A stretch of 64,000 nt of DNA from Thauera carbonicopians. Lineage in GTDB: Bacteria > Pseudomonadota > Gammaproteobacteria > Burkholderiales > Rhodocyclaceae. The notes below the pieces were generated by a model. That model had not been told where the DNA came from. It saw only the letters and a list, made by a program, of their open reading frames with translations, and searched no databases. Below, piece by piece: positions 38,053 to 45,173 of this stretch (the first letter of the stretch is position 1; every line of letters starts with the position of its first letter). The DNA lies in NCBI RefSeq assembly GCF_025699485.1, contig NZ_JANUXN010000003.1:124001-188000 (forward strand), in the 5' to 3' direction. Position numbers and translations under genes: made by a program.

Positions 38053-38742
38053 TCAGCGTGCAGGCTGCCAGGCGCCGGACTCGATGCCTTCGACCAGGCG
38101 GTTGACGGCTTCGCGCATGGCGAGGTCGAGCACCTTGCCGTTCAGCGTCGAATCGTAGCTGGCGGTGCCGCCGAAGCCGACGACTTCGCGGTTGTCCAGG
38201 CTGTATTCGCCGGCGCCCTGGGTCGAGAAGACGACCTCCGAACTGGCGACATCGACGACGTTCAGGTTGACCTTGGCGTAGGCGACCTGCGACTTGCCGC
38301 GGCCGAGGATGCCGAACAACTGGCGGTCGCCGGTTTCCTTGCGGCCGAATTCGGCGACGTCGCCGGTGATGACGTAGCTGGCGCCCTTGAGCTTCTGCGC
38401 CGCGCCGGATAGTTCGGCTTCCTGCCTGATCTCCGGCATGTTGTCGCGGTCGAGCACGTTGAAGCGGCCGGTCTGCTGCAGGTGGGTGATCAGGATGGTC
38501 TTGGCCTGGCTGCCGAGCCGGTCGACGTTGTCGCTGAAGATGCCGCGCATGAAGCTCGAGCGGTTGTCGAACTTGCCCACCGCGATCAGGCTGCGCTGGC
38601 CGGTGTAGGGCGTGGCGGCCGATGCGACCTTCGGGACTTCAAGCGTGCGGTGCTGCTCGGTGGCGCAGCCGGCGAGGAGGGCGGCGCCGATGCTCAGGGC
38701 GCAGACGGCGGCGAACTTGCGGGAAACGGGAAGGGCGCGCAT
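38053..38742 (-). CDS. CsgG/HfaB-family outer-membrane lipoprotein
   Basis: A 229-residue lipoprotein (lipobox ALLAGCATE). CsgG-family landmarks are LIAVGKFDNRSSF, AKTILITHLQQTGRFNVLDRDNM, KGASYVITGDVAEFGR and a C-terminal LDLAMREAVNRLVEGIESGAW. CsgG forms the curli export channel; relatives such as HfaB secrete other surface structures. No curlin, csgE or csgF is nearby, only the DUF4810 and DUF799 partners. First gene of the minus-strand trio. Confidence 0.9.
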   Translation of the reverse strand: MRALPVSRKFAAVCALSIGAALLAGCATEQHRTLEVPKVASAATPYTGQRSLIAVGKFDNRSSFMRGIFSDNVDRLGSQAKTILITHLQQTGRFNVLDRDNMPEIRQEAELSGAAQKLKGASYVITGDVAEFGRKETGDRQLFGILGRGKSQVAYAKVNLNVVDVASSEVVFSTQGAGEYSLDNREVVGFGGTASYDSTLNGKVLDLAMREAVNRLVEGIESGAWQPAR

Positions 38743-38879
38743 GGAGGAGGGCTTCCGGTCATGTCGAATGGGATGGGGCGGCATTATGCCGTAGTGATGT
38801 GGAGCAAGCGAGGAACTTGTTCACACGCCACGACGGCATGATGCCGCCCGAGCTTCGACTGTGGAAGGCGCGTCCGGCC

Positions 38880-38901
38880 GGCGCAGGCTTCCGCCTGCGC
38901 C
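38880..38901 (-). terminator. Hairpin after the first PEP-CTERM gene
   Basis: GGCGCAGGC / GCCTGCGCC, a perfect 9-bp stem with a TTCC loop (GGAA on the minus strand), 8 bases past the stop. No clear T-tract. Confidence 0.55.
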
Positions 38902-38909
38902 GCTGCTTG

Positions 38910-39686
38910 TCAGCTGCGGCGGCGGGTTGCGCCTGCGGCGGCCATCAGCGCGGCACTCATCAGCAGCAGCATGCCGGGTTCGGGCACTTGCGACGGCGGC
39001 ACCACGGTGCCCGACTGTTCTTCCCAGATGCCGACCGTGTGGTTGTCCGATTCGTAGCCTGCGTTGTTGGGTTGCGCGAAGACGATCCTGTTGAAGCTCG
39101 TGCCGTCTTCGGCGAAGAAGTTCAGGAAGACGTAGGGTTCAGCAGGATTCTGGCCTTGGTTGGGTGTGGTCGGGTTGCCGAAGTATGCAGGGTCGTTCCC
39201 CACCAGTGCGAGCACGTTTGTGGGCGTGAAGGCGAGCACCAGATCGTTGCCGTCGTAGAAGGACACTTGGTTGCCGGCGTCGAGCGCGGACAGCCAGTAA
39301 CCGAAATAGGTCAGGCTGGTGTCGAACAAGATGGAGTAGGAGCTTGTTACGCCCAGGCCCGCGACCGCATATTGATCGTTGCCGCTGGCGCCGCCGTATT
39401 GGTTGGCAGCAACGACGTTGAGGTTGCTGTAGGTACCCTTGATGTCGAGGCCGCCATTGCCGAAGTCCGATTCGTAGCTCGCATGAACACCCAGGGTCAG
39501 GTTGTCGAAGGTTTCGACGCCGACGATGTCCTGGCCTGAGGCGTCGGGGCGGGGCTTGAAGCTGGCGGTCGTGTTGGTCACGCCCGGCGCTTCGTAGGTG
39601 ACGGTGAATCCTGCCGTTGCCGCGGCAGAAACACTGAACAGGGATGCGGCCAGCAGGGTGGGCGCGAGAGCACGGATCGTTTTCAT
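38910..39686 (-). CDS. PEP-CTERM sorted extracytoplasmic protein, copy 1
   Basis: A 258-residue protein with a signal peptide (MKTIRALAPTLLAASLFSVSAAATA) and a C-terminal PEP-CTERM tag: VPEPG at ~234, a hydrophobic helix, then RRR. The body (ASFKPRPDASGQDIVGVETFDNL, QYGGASGNDQYAVAGL, FGYWLSALDAGNQVSFYDG) is a beta-rich domain shared with the next gene. Exosortase processes such tags for surface or exopolysaccharide-associated export; no exosortase lies in the window. ATG at 39686 chosen at the signal peptide. Confidence 0.88.
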   Translation of the reverse strand: MKTIRALAPTLLAASLFSVSAAATAGFTVTYEAPGVTNTTASFKPRPDASGQDIVGVETFDNLTLGVHASYESDFGNGGLDIKGTYSNLNVVAANQYGGASGNDQYAVAGLGVTSSYSILFDTSLTYFGYWLSALDAGNQVSFYDGNDLVLAFTPTNVLALVGNDPAYFGNPTTPNQGQNPAEPYVFLNFFAEDGTSFNRIVFAQPNNAGYESDNHTVGIWEEQSGTVVPPSQVPEPGMLLLMSAALMAAAGATRRRS

Positions 39687-39928
39687 GGCATACCTCTTTG
39701 TGCACTTTTCGGATTGCACACCCTCTTGCGGGCATGCTTGTGCAGTGTTTAGCGATATCCGTGCCAAAAAAGCAATTAATTGAATTAAATGAAGTAAACG
39801 ATAAATTTGTCAGAATTAATGGACGGTTTGTAAAGAAATGCGACTTGGTTTGTTTCCGTGCGCGGGGCCCGGCTCCAGCCAGGCGCGCGCTCGTTGATTA
39901 TCGCCCGTGTCTTGCCGCGGTACAGCCG

Positions 39929-40714
39929 TCAGGCCCGGCGCCGGCGTATGCGGCTGGCTGCGGCGCCCAGCACAGCTCCCATCAACAGCAGCAGCGAGCC
40001 GGGCTCGGGCACCTGTGAGCTCGGGAGCACGGTGCCGGACTGCTCCTTCCAGATGCCGACCGTATGGTTGTCGGATTCGTATCCTGCTCCCCGGTTGGCC
40101 TGTCTGAAGACGATCTCGTCGAAGCTGAAGCCGTCGTCGGCGAAGAAGTTCAGGAAGACGTAGGGTTCGCCGCGGTTCTGGCCACGGAAGCTCTCGTTCG
40201 GGTTGCCGTGGTAGTCCGGTTTGCCGGATACCAGACCGAACACGTCATTGGCGCTGAAGGAGAACACCTCAATACCGCCGCTATGGAAGGACAATTGGTT
40301 GCCGCCGTCGAGCGCGGACAGCCAGAAGCCGAAATACGTCAGGTCCTGGTTGAAGGAGATCGAATAGCTGGAGGTGGCGTTGATGCCGGAGACCGCATAG
40401 TTGCCACGGCCGCTGGCGCCGCCATACTGGTCGGCGGCCTGGACATTCACGCCGCGGTAGGTGCCGATGATGCCGAGATCATCATTGCCGAAGTTCGAGA
40501 CGTGGATTCCATGGACACCGGTCGACAGCGAATCGAAACGCTCGACGCCGACGATCTCCTCGCCCCTTGCGCTGGCGTCCGGCTTGAACGAAGCGGTGGT
40601 GCCGGTCACGCCCGCCTCTTCATAGGTGACCACGAAGGCTGCCGCAGCAGTGGTCGAGAGGGTGGCCAGCGCGGCGGTCAGCAGGGCGGGTGCGAGGATG
40701 CGGGTCTTGATCAT
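39929..40714 (-). CDS. PEP-CTERM sorted extracytoplasmic protein, copy 2
   Basis: A 261-residue paralogue of the downstream gene, alignable end to end: ASFKPDASARGEEIVGVERFDSL, QYGGASGRGNYAVSGI, YFGFWLSALDGGNQLSFHSG, GRGEPYVFLNFFADD-like segments and NHTVGIWKEQSGTV. The signal peptide is MIKTRILAPALLTAALATLS; the tag is VPEPGSLLLLMGAVLG plus RRRRA. The two arose by tandem duplication and have diverged substantially. AAGGAA precedes the ATG at 40714. Confidence 0.88.
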   Translation of the reverse strand: MIKTRILAPALLTAALATLSTTAAAAFVVTYEEAGVTGTTASFKPDASARGEEIVGVERFDSLSTGVHGIHVSNFGNDDLGIIGTYRGVNVQAADQYGGASGRGNYAVSGINATSSYSISFNQDLTYFGFWLSALDGGNQLSFHSGGIEVFSFSANDVFGLVSGKPDYHGNPNESFRGQNRGEPYVFLNFFADDGFSFDEIVFRQANRGAGYESDNHTVGIWKEQSGTVLPSSQVPEPGSLLLLMGAVLGAAASRIRRRRA

Positions 40715-41078
40715 CGAGCGGGTTCCTTGGCAATCATGGGCTGAACATTCATCCGGGTAGCTGATGTCCCGTGTGATGTTCGCGTTGAAGTCAGAATTGA
40801 GAAATAGGCTGTTGATGGCAATTCTGGCCGTTTCGCCCCGCGGACATGAGGAAGAACCGCACGGCCCGTACATGGCCGGGCGCGGGAATTCGCGCCGAAT
40901 CGTGTTCTGTGCGCAACTTGTCACGCACGATGCGCTCGAAGCCTGAGCGCGCGGCCGGAGACGCGGCTTGACGCGTGACGGAACTGGTACCGCCGCGGTG
41001 GCCGGGCGGCTTGCCGTCATCAGGAGGAACAATGAAGAAATCGGTGTCGGCGCAGGGCGCATCCACGCGGGAGGCAGC
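40715..41078. other. Divergent intergenic region (364 bp) with an inverted repeat
   Basis: A perfect 8-bp inverted repeat, CAGAATTG (40792) and CAATTCTG (40819), is separated by 19 bp and could be an operator for the PEP-CTERM pair. The rest, from about 40850 to the hydrolase start, shows no gene; a 60-codon frame there lacks coding character. Confidence 0.4.
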
Positions 41079-42155
41079 ATGGATACGCTGACGCACGCAC
41101 TTTCCGGGGCACTCGCGGGGCGCCTGCTGGCACCGCGCGGCAAGCCGGCATCGGCCGCGCCGCTGCCCAGGCCCTGGCTGGCGGTGGTCGCCGGCGGCGT
41201 CGCAGCGACTTTCCCCGACTTCGACTTCGTCCTCGGCTGGGTGTCGGAGCTGACCTACCTGCGCGGCCATCGCGGTGTCACCCATTCGCTACTGCTGTTG
41301 CCGCTGTGGGGGCTGCTGATCGCCTGGTTGCTCTCGCGCTTCTGGCAGCGTGGCGGCCGTCGCGGACCGGACTGGCGCAGCCTGTATGTCGTCGTCTGTG
41401 CGGCGATCCTGATCCACATCCTGGGCGATCTCATCACCCAGTTCGGCACCATGATCCTCGCGCCGTTTTCCGAGCGCCGCTTCGGCTGGGGGACGAGCTT
41501 CATCATCGATCTGCCGCTGACCGGGATCATCCTCGCCGGCCTGCTCGGCAGCGCGCTGTGGCGGCACAGCCGGGCGCCGTCGGCGCTGGCACTGGTGGCA
41601 CTGGCAGGCTGGGTCGGCGTCCAGGCCATCGGGCGCGGCGAGGCGATCGACGCCGCCCGTGCCTACGCCGAGCGGCTGGGCATCGAGCCGGTGCTGGTCG
41701 ATGCCGCACCGCGCCCGGCATCGCCCTTCAACTGGACCGCGATCGTCTTCGACGGCGAGCGCTACCACTACGCCCACATCAACACCCGCCGCAGCGAACC
41801 GCTGGTCGCCGGCGCGAACGACAATTTCATCCGCCGCTTTTCCGCGCCCTACCTGCCGGTGGCGCAGGCGCAGTGGGAAGTGCGCGAGCGCTTCGGCGAC
41901 AACGGCGTGCGTCAGCTCGCGGAAAAGGTCTGGAGCGCCGAGGACTTCGCCTTCTTCCGCTGGTTTGCGATGTTCCCGGTGCTCGACCATGCCGGGAACG
42001 GGCCGTCCGGCCAGTTCTGCGCCAACTTCGTCGATCTGCGTTTCATCACCCCGGGCCGCGATGAGACGCCTTTCCGCTACGGGCTGTGCGGCCGCGAAGG
42101 CGGCTGGCGTCTGTTCGAACGCGAACCCGGCGGCCTGCGCTGGGTGATGGACTGA
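41079..42155 (+). CDS. Membrane-bound metal-dependent hydrolase (YdjM/DUF457-like)
   Basis: A 358-residue protein. The N-terminal ~190 residues have several membrane helices with the family's His/Asp motifs: MDTLTHALSGAL, GVAATFPDFDFVLG, RGHRGVTHSLLLLPLWG and ILIHILGDLITQFGT. The C-terminal ~150 residues form a soluble domain. The fold resembles phospholipase C/zinc-dependent membrane hydrolases; substrate unknown. ATG at 41079 follows GGGAGG by 5 bases and starts the conserved motif, so the longer upstream frame is rejected. Confidence 0.87.
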   Translation: MDTLTHALSGALAGRLLAPRGKPASAAPLPRPWLAVVAGGVAATFPDFDFVLGWVSELTYLRGHRGVTHSLLLLPLWGLLIAWLLSRFWQRGGRRGPDWRSLYVVVCAAILIHILGDLITQFGTMILAPFSERRFGWGTSFIIDLPLTGIILAGLLGSALWRHSRAPSALALVALAGWVGVQAIGRGEAIDAARAYAERLGIEPVLVDAAPRPASPFNWTAIVFDGERYHYAHINTRRSEPLVAGANDNFIRRFSAPYLPVAQAQWEVRERFGDNGVRQLAEKVWSAEDFAFFRWFAMFPVLDHAGNGPSGQFCANFVDLRFITPGRDETPFRYGLCGREGGWRLFEREPGGLRWVMD

Positions 42156-42161
42156 AGAGCC

Positions 42162-43283
42162 TCAGGCGCGAAGCTGGGAACGCAGCTTGTCGAGCAGCCT
42201 GGCGCCGATGCCCTTGACTTCGATCAGTTCGTCGACCGACTTCCACGGCCGACCGGCGACGATGCCCTTGGCGATGGCGGCGGTGACGCCTTTCAGGCTG
42301 GCGAGCGTTGCGGCATCGGCGTCGTTGATCGAGATCTGCGCGCTTGCCGGAGCCTGTTTGGCGGCTTTCGCTGCGCGGGCCGGGGTTCGGCGGGAGGTCT
42401 TCGAGGCTTCGGCAGGTGCAGCAGCCGGTTCCGCAGGTGCGACGGGCGTCTCGGTGTCGCTTTCGGTCGAGGCAGCGGCTTCGGGTGCGGCGTCGGTGCT
42501 CGCTTCAGCCGTGGCGGCCGCGATCTCGACAGCGGTTTTCTCCGTGGTGGCAGGGGCTGGCAGCGGGCCATCGACCGGCAGCGAGAAAGTCCGGTAGTCG
42601 CGCGTCACATAGCCATTGCTTGTCCATTCGCGCAGCATCAGGGTCAGGTGCCAACGCCCGGCGGGCAGTGAGCAGGCGGGCAATTCGGTATCCACTGCGT
42701 CCGTCGCATACTGGCCGGCGATGCAGCCCAGTCCGGTGCTGCCGACCAGAATGCCGGTGAACGCGCCGCCACGATAGAGCTCGGGCAGCGCCCACAGTTC
42801 GAGGACCAGCGAACCCGACAAGCTGCCGGCCGCACGCGGGTTGCTGATGCCGTCGGCGTGGATGGCGGTATGGCCCTCGGCCAGTGTATAGCCGACCGAG
42901 CCGTCGATGCGCGGCAGGCAGAAGCGTTCGCTGCGCGGATAGCCGGTGCTGTCGCAGCGTTGCAGACCGCTGCCGTCGTCACACGCCAGTGCCAGGTTCA
43001 GCGCATGTTCGCTAGTGCCGGCAGGCAGCATCGCAGCCACCGTGATTTCCACCGATGTGTTGCCGGACGCATCGGCCCACAGCGCGCCGCAGCCGGCATT
43101 GGCGATCAGCGTTTCACCCGCCCATAGCTGCAGCGCCCAGTTTCGCTCGGCGGCAGCCATCGGATCGAGGATGCGGATGTCGGCCCGCAGGCTGACCTGG
43201 TCGCCGTCGAAGGCGTAGCCGTGACTGTGGCCGAGTTGGGCGGCGGGTGTCGCCGGGGCGAATTGCGCGTCGGTGAAGGACAT
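42162..43283 (-). CDS. Helix-hairpin-helix protein with uncharacterised N-terminal domains
   Basis: A 373-residue protein in three parts. Residues ~1-235 are beta-rich and unrecognised, possibly two related sandwich domains (YAFDGDQVSLRADIRI; SGSLVLELWALPELYRGG). A low-complexity Ala/Glu/Pro/Thr linker (~240-310) follows. The last ~60 residues are a ComEA-like HhH pair: ISINDADAATLASLKGVTAAIAKGIV and SVDELIEVKGIGARLLDKL. HhH domains bind DNA non-specifically. No signal peptide is visible. It converges on the hydrolase gene with a 6-bp gap. Confidence 0.7.
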   Translation of the reverse strand: MSFTDAQFAPATPAAQLGHSHGYAFDGDQVSLRADIRILDPMAAAERNWALQLWAGETLIANAGCGALWADASGNTSVEITVAAMLPAGTSEHALNLALACDDGSGLQRCDSTGYPRSERFCLPRIDGSVGYTLAEGHTAIHADGISNPRAAGSLSGSLVLELWALPELYRGGAFTGILVGSTGLGCIAGQYATDAVDTELPACSLPAGRWHLTLMLREWTSNGYVTRDYRTFSLPVDGPLPAPATTEKTAVEIAAATAEASTDAAPEAAASTESDTETPVAPAEPAAAPAEASKTSRRTPARAAKAAKQAPASAQISINDADAATLASLKGVTAAIAKGIVAGRPWKSVDELIEVKGIGARLLDKLRSQLRA

Positions 43284-43504
43284 GTGCTCAGTCTGGTCGT
43301 TTGGTCTGGGGGCGCATTCTGCGGCAGTGCGGTGGGGATGGAAAGCGGAAATTAATCAATATTTTCAATGCTCTAAGATGGGGCGGCATAACCATAATGG
43401 TGCATGGCCTGCGTGCAGGCATTGGCAGGGTGATGCTTTTGGAATGTTTTCGGCGGATCGTATGCGATTGCGTCGGGTCAGAGGAAACGGCCGGCGACCG
43501 TGAG

Positions 43505-43879
43505 TCAGGCCTCGGCCGAGTTTGCGTCGGCCCGCTCTTCCTGTGTCCTGAGGCAGCCGATCGCCATGTGCGCGCCCGCGAGCAGCATTCCGCCACTCAA
43601 AGTGAAGAGGGACAGGGAGTCGATGAAGATGGCGGCGATGAAGGCAAGCAGACCGACTGCGACGATGGCGGAGCCGAACTTTATCTGCGAGATGCCGAAG
43701 ATGGGCGAGCCATCGTCCGGTTTGTCGCCGGCGAGTCGTCCGAAAAGGTAGTAGAAGCCATATCCGGCAGCGCCCGACAGCAAGGAAAACAGGATGGAGG
43801 GCTCGATCAGGAAGGCCGCTGCGCCGAGCAGGACGAAGCTGCAGCAGAGGATGAGCAGGACCTTTTTGCTTTTCTTCAT
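43505..43879 (-). CDS. Small membrane protein with three hydrophobic segments
   Basis: A 124-residue protein with basic N-terminus MKKSKK and hydrophobic stretches near 8-25, 30-45, 72-92 and 95-112 (VLLILCCSFVLLGAAAFLI; SAIVAVGLLAFIAAIFI). I do not recognise a family. AGGAG lies 7 bases before the ATG at 43879; an adjacent ATG at 43882 is also possible. It follows the Fur-family gene by 41 bases on the same strand. Confidence 0.55.
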   Translation of the reverse strand: MKKSKKVLLILCCSFVLLGAAAFLIEPSILFSLLSGAAGYGFYYLFGRLAGDKPDDGSPIFGISQIKFGSAIVAVGLLAFIAAIFIDSLSLFTLSGGMLLAGAHMAIGCLRTQEERADANSAEA

Positions 43880-43920
43880 CATCCTTCTCCTGCGTGCCGA
43901 GACGTTTCTGCTCGGGCCGT

Positions 43921-44412
43921 TCAGGTCGGCCTGGGTTTGCGCGTGTCGCCCGTCGAGGCCACCGGTCTCGCCTTCACCATCAGCGAGTAGGTGGATAGCT
44001 CGAAGCCGTGCTGGCGACAGAATTCTTCGATGGCGCGGCTGAGCGCTTCGTCGGCGAGCCAGTAGTCGCGGCCGCTGTTTTCGCACAGGATGTGCTGGCG
44101 GAAGTCCTTTTCCGCCAGCGAATAGTGGGACTTCCCGGCGTCGATGGCATGAAGCGTCAGGACGCCCGCTTCGACGAAGCGCTTCAGCACGGTGTAGATC
44201 GACGACAACGACAGGGTGACGCCGTTTTCGGTGAGGCGGGCCTGGATGTCGTAGGGCTGCAGCGGTTCGTCGGCCTGGGCCAGCACCGTCCATACCGCCA
44301 GGCGGGGTACGGTGACGGACACGCCGGCCTTGCGCACGGCGCTGATGGCGGCGCTGGTCGAATCGTTGCCATGAACCAGGGAAGGCATTCGGGTTTCCGG
44401 ACTCAGCATCAT
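43921..44412 (-). CDS. Fur-family regulator, divergent
   Basis: A 163-residue Fur-like protein. The winged helix is clear: VSVTVPRLAVWTVLAQADEPLQPYDIQARL, then LSSIYTVLKRFVEAGVLTLH. The dimerisation/metal region is atypical: where Fur has HDHLICxxCG, this has RQHILCENSGRDYWL, losing the second cysteine of the zinc pair, and no C-terminal CxxC is seen. It may sense a different signal or bind metal differently. Its start overlaps the ybiX-like stop (TGATG), so the two are translationally coupled. Control of the TonB receptor is plausible. Confidence 0.85.
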   Translation of the reverse strand: MMLSPETRMPSLVHGNDSTSAAISAVRKAGVSVTVPRLAVWTVLAQADEPLQPYDIQARLTENGVTLSLSSIYTVLKRFVEAGVLTLHAIDAGKSHYSLAEKDFRQHILCENSGRDYWLADEALSRAIEEFCRQHGFELSTYSLMVKARPVASTGDTRKPRPT

Positions 44413-45092
44413 CAGGTTTGCGCCCATTGTCGTATCAGGTTGTGATAGGTGCCGGTGAGGCGATTGACCTCGTCGGCGTTCTCCGGCCGGGTGGCCAGCC
44501 GCTGGATGCTGTTGTCGAGGTCGTACAGGATGGCGCGCCTTGCGTCGTCCTGGACCATGCTCTGCGTCCAGAAGAAGGAAGCCAGGCGCTGGCCGCGCAC
44601 GACCGGGCTGACGCGGTGCAGGCTGGTGCCGGGGTAGACCACGGCATGTCCGGCGGGCAGTTTGACTTTCTCGACGCCATAGGTGTCGTTGATGATCAGT
44701 TCGCCGCCCTCGTATTCCCCGGGGTCGTTCAGGAACACGGTGGTGGAGATGTCGGTGCGGATGCGCTCGCCGGACGCCGGGGCGACGCGGATCGCGTTGT
44801 CGATGTGAAAACCGTATTCGCCGCCGCCCCGGTAGCGGTTGAACATCGGCGGCAGGATCTTCAGCGGCAGCGCGAAGGAGATGAAACAGGAATTGGTCGA
44901 CAGGGCGCGGAGAATCATGTGGCCGAGCTCGACGGCCGTTTGGTCCTGTACCTGCAGTTGTTCGTTGCTCTTCTGCTTCACCGCGACGTAGCCCGCCGTC
45001 TCGCGGCCGTCGTGCCAACTGGCCTGGTCGAGCCGGCTGCGCATGTCAGCGACTTCCTGCGGGTTCAGCACGTCGGGAATCACGAGCATCAT
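44412..45092 (-). CDS. PKHD-type Fe(II)/2-oxoglutarate hydroxylase (YbiX/PiuC)
   Basis: A 226-residue dioxygenase. The iron triad is His96-x-Asp98 (YGFHIDNA) and His159 (YPGTSLHRV), with Arg169 (GQRLASFFW) for 2-oxoglutarate. The opening MMLVIPDVLNPQEVADMR is typical of YbiX/PiuC proteins, which are encoded beside TonB siderophore receptors (Fiu/PiuA) in many gammaproteobacteria. It lies 81 bases after the receptor gene, separated by a hairpin, and overlaps the Fur-like gene. The hydroxylated substrate is unknown, perhaps a siderophore or the receptor system. Confidence 0.92.
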   Translation of the reverse strand: MMLVIPDVLNPQEVADMRSRLDQASWHDGRETAGYVAVKQKSNEQLQVQDQTAVELGHMILRALSTNSCFISFALPLKILPPMFNRYRGGGEYGFHIDNAIRVAPASGERIRTDISTTVFLNDPGEYEGGELIINDTYGVEKVKLPAGHAVVYPGTSLHRVSPVVRGQRLASFFWTQSMVQDDARRAILYDLDNSIQRLATRPENADEVNRLTGTYHNLIRQWAQT

Positions 45093-45131
45093 GGTTCTGG
45101 ATGTTTCCGTTGAATGCGGCCGTCGGGTAGG

Positions 45132-45158
45132 CCGGGGACACGGTGACCGTGTCCCCGG
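45132..45158 (-). terminator. Strong hairpin between the TonB receptor and the hydroxylase gene
   Basis: A near-perfect 12-bp stem (CCGGGGACACGG / CCGTGTCCCCGG) with a 3-base loop lies 15 bases after the receptor stop. No T-run follows, so it may attenuate or stabilise rather than fully end transcription. Confidence 0.65.
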
Positions 45159-45173
45159 AATGGTCAATGACCG

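Noticed and set aside
40764-40946. 60-codon plus-strand frame
   Set aside because: No ribosome site, no recognisable protein pattern, and it spans a divergent promoter region.
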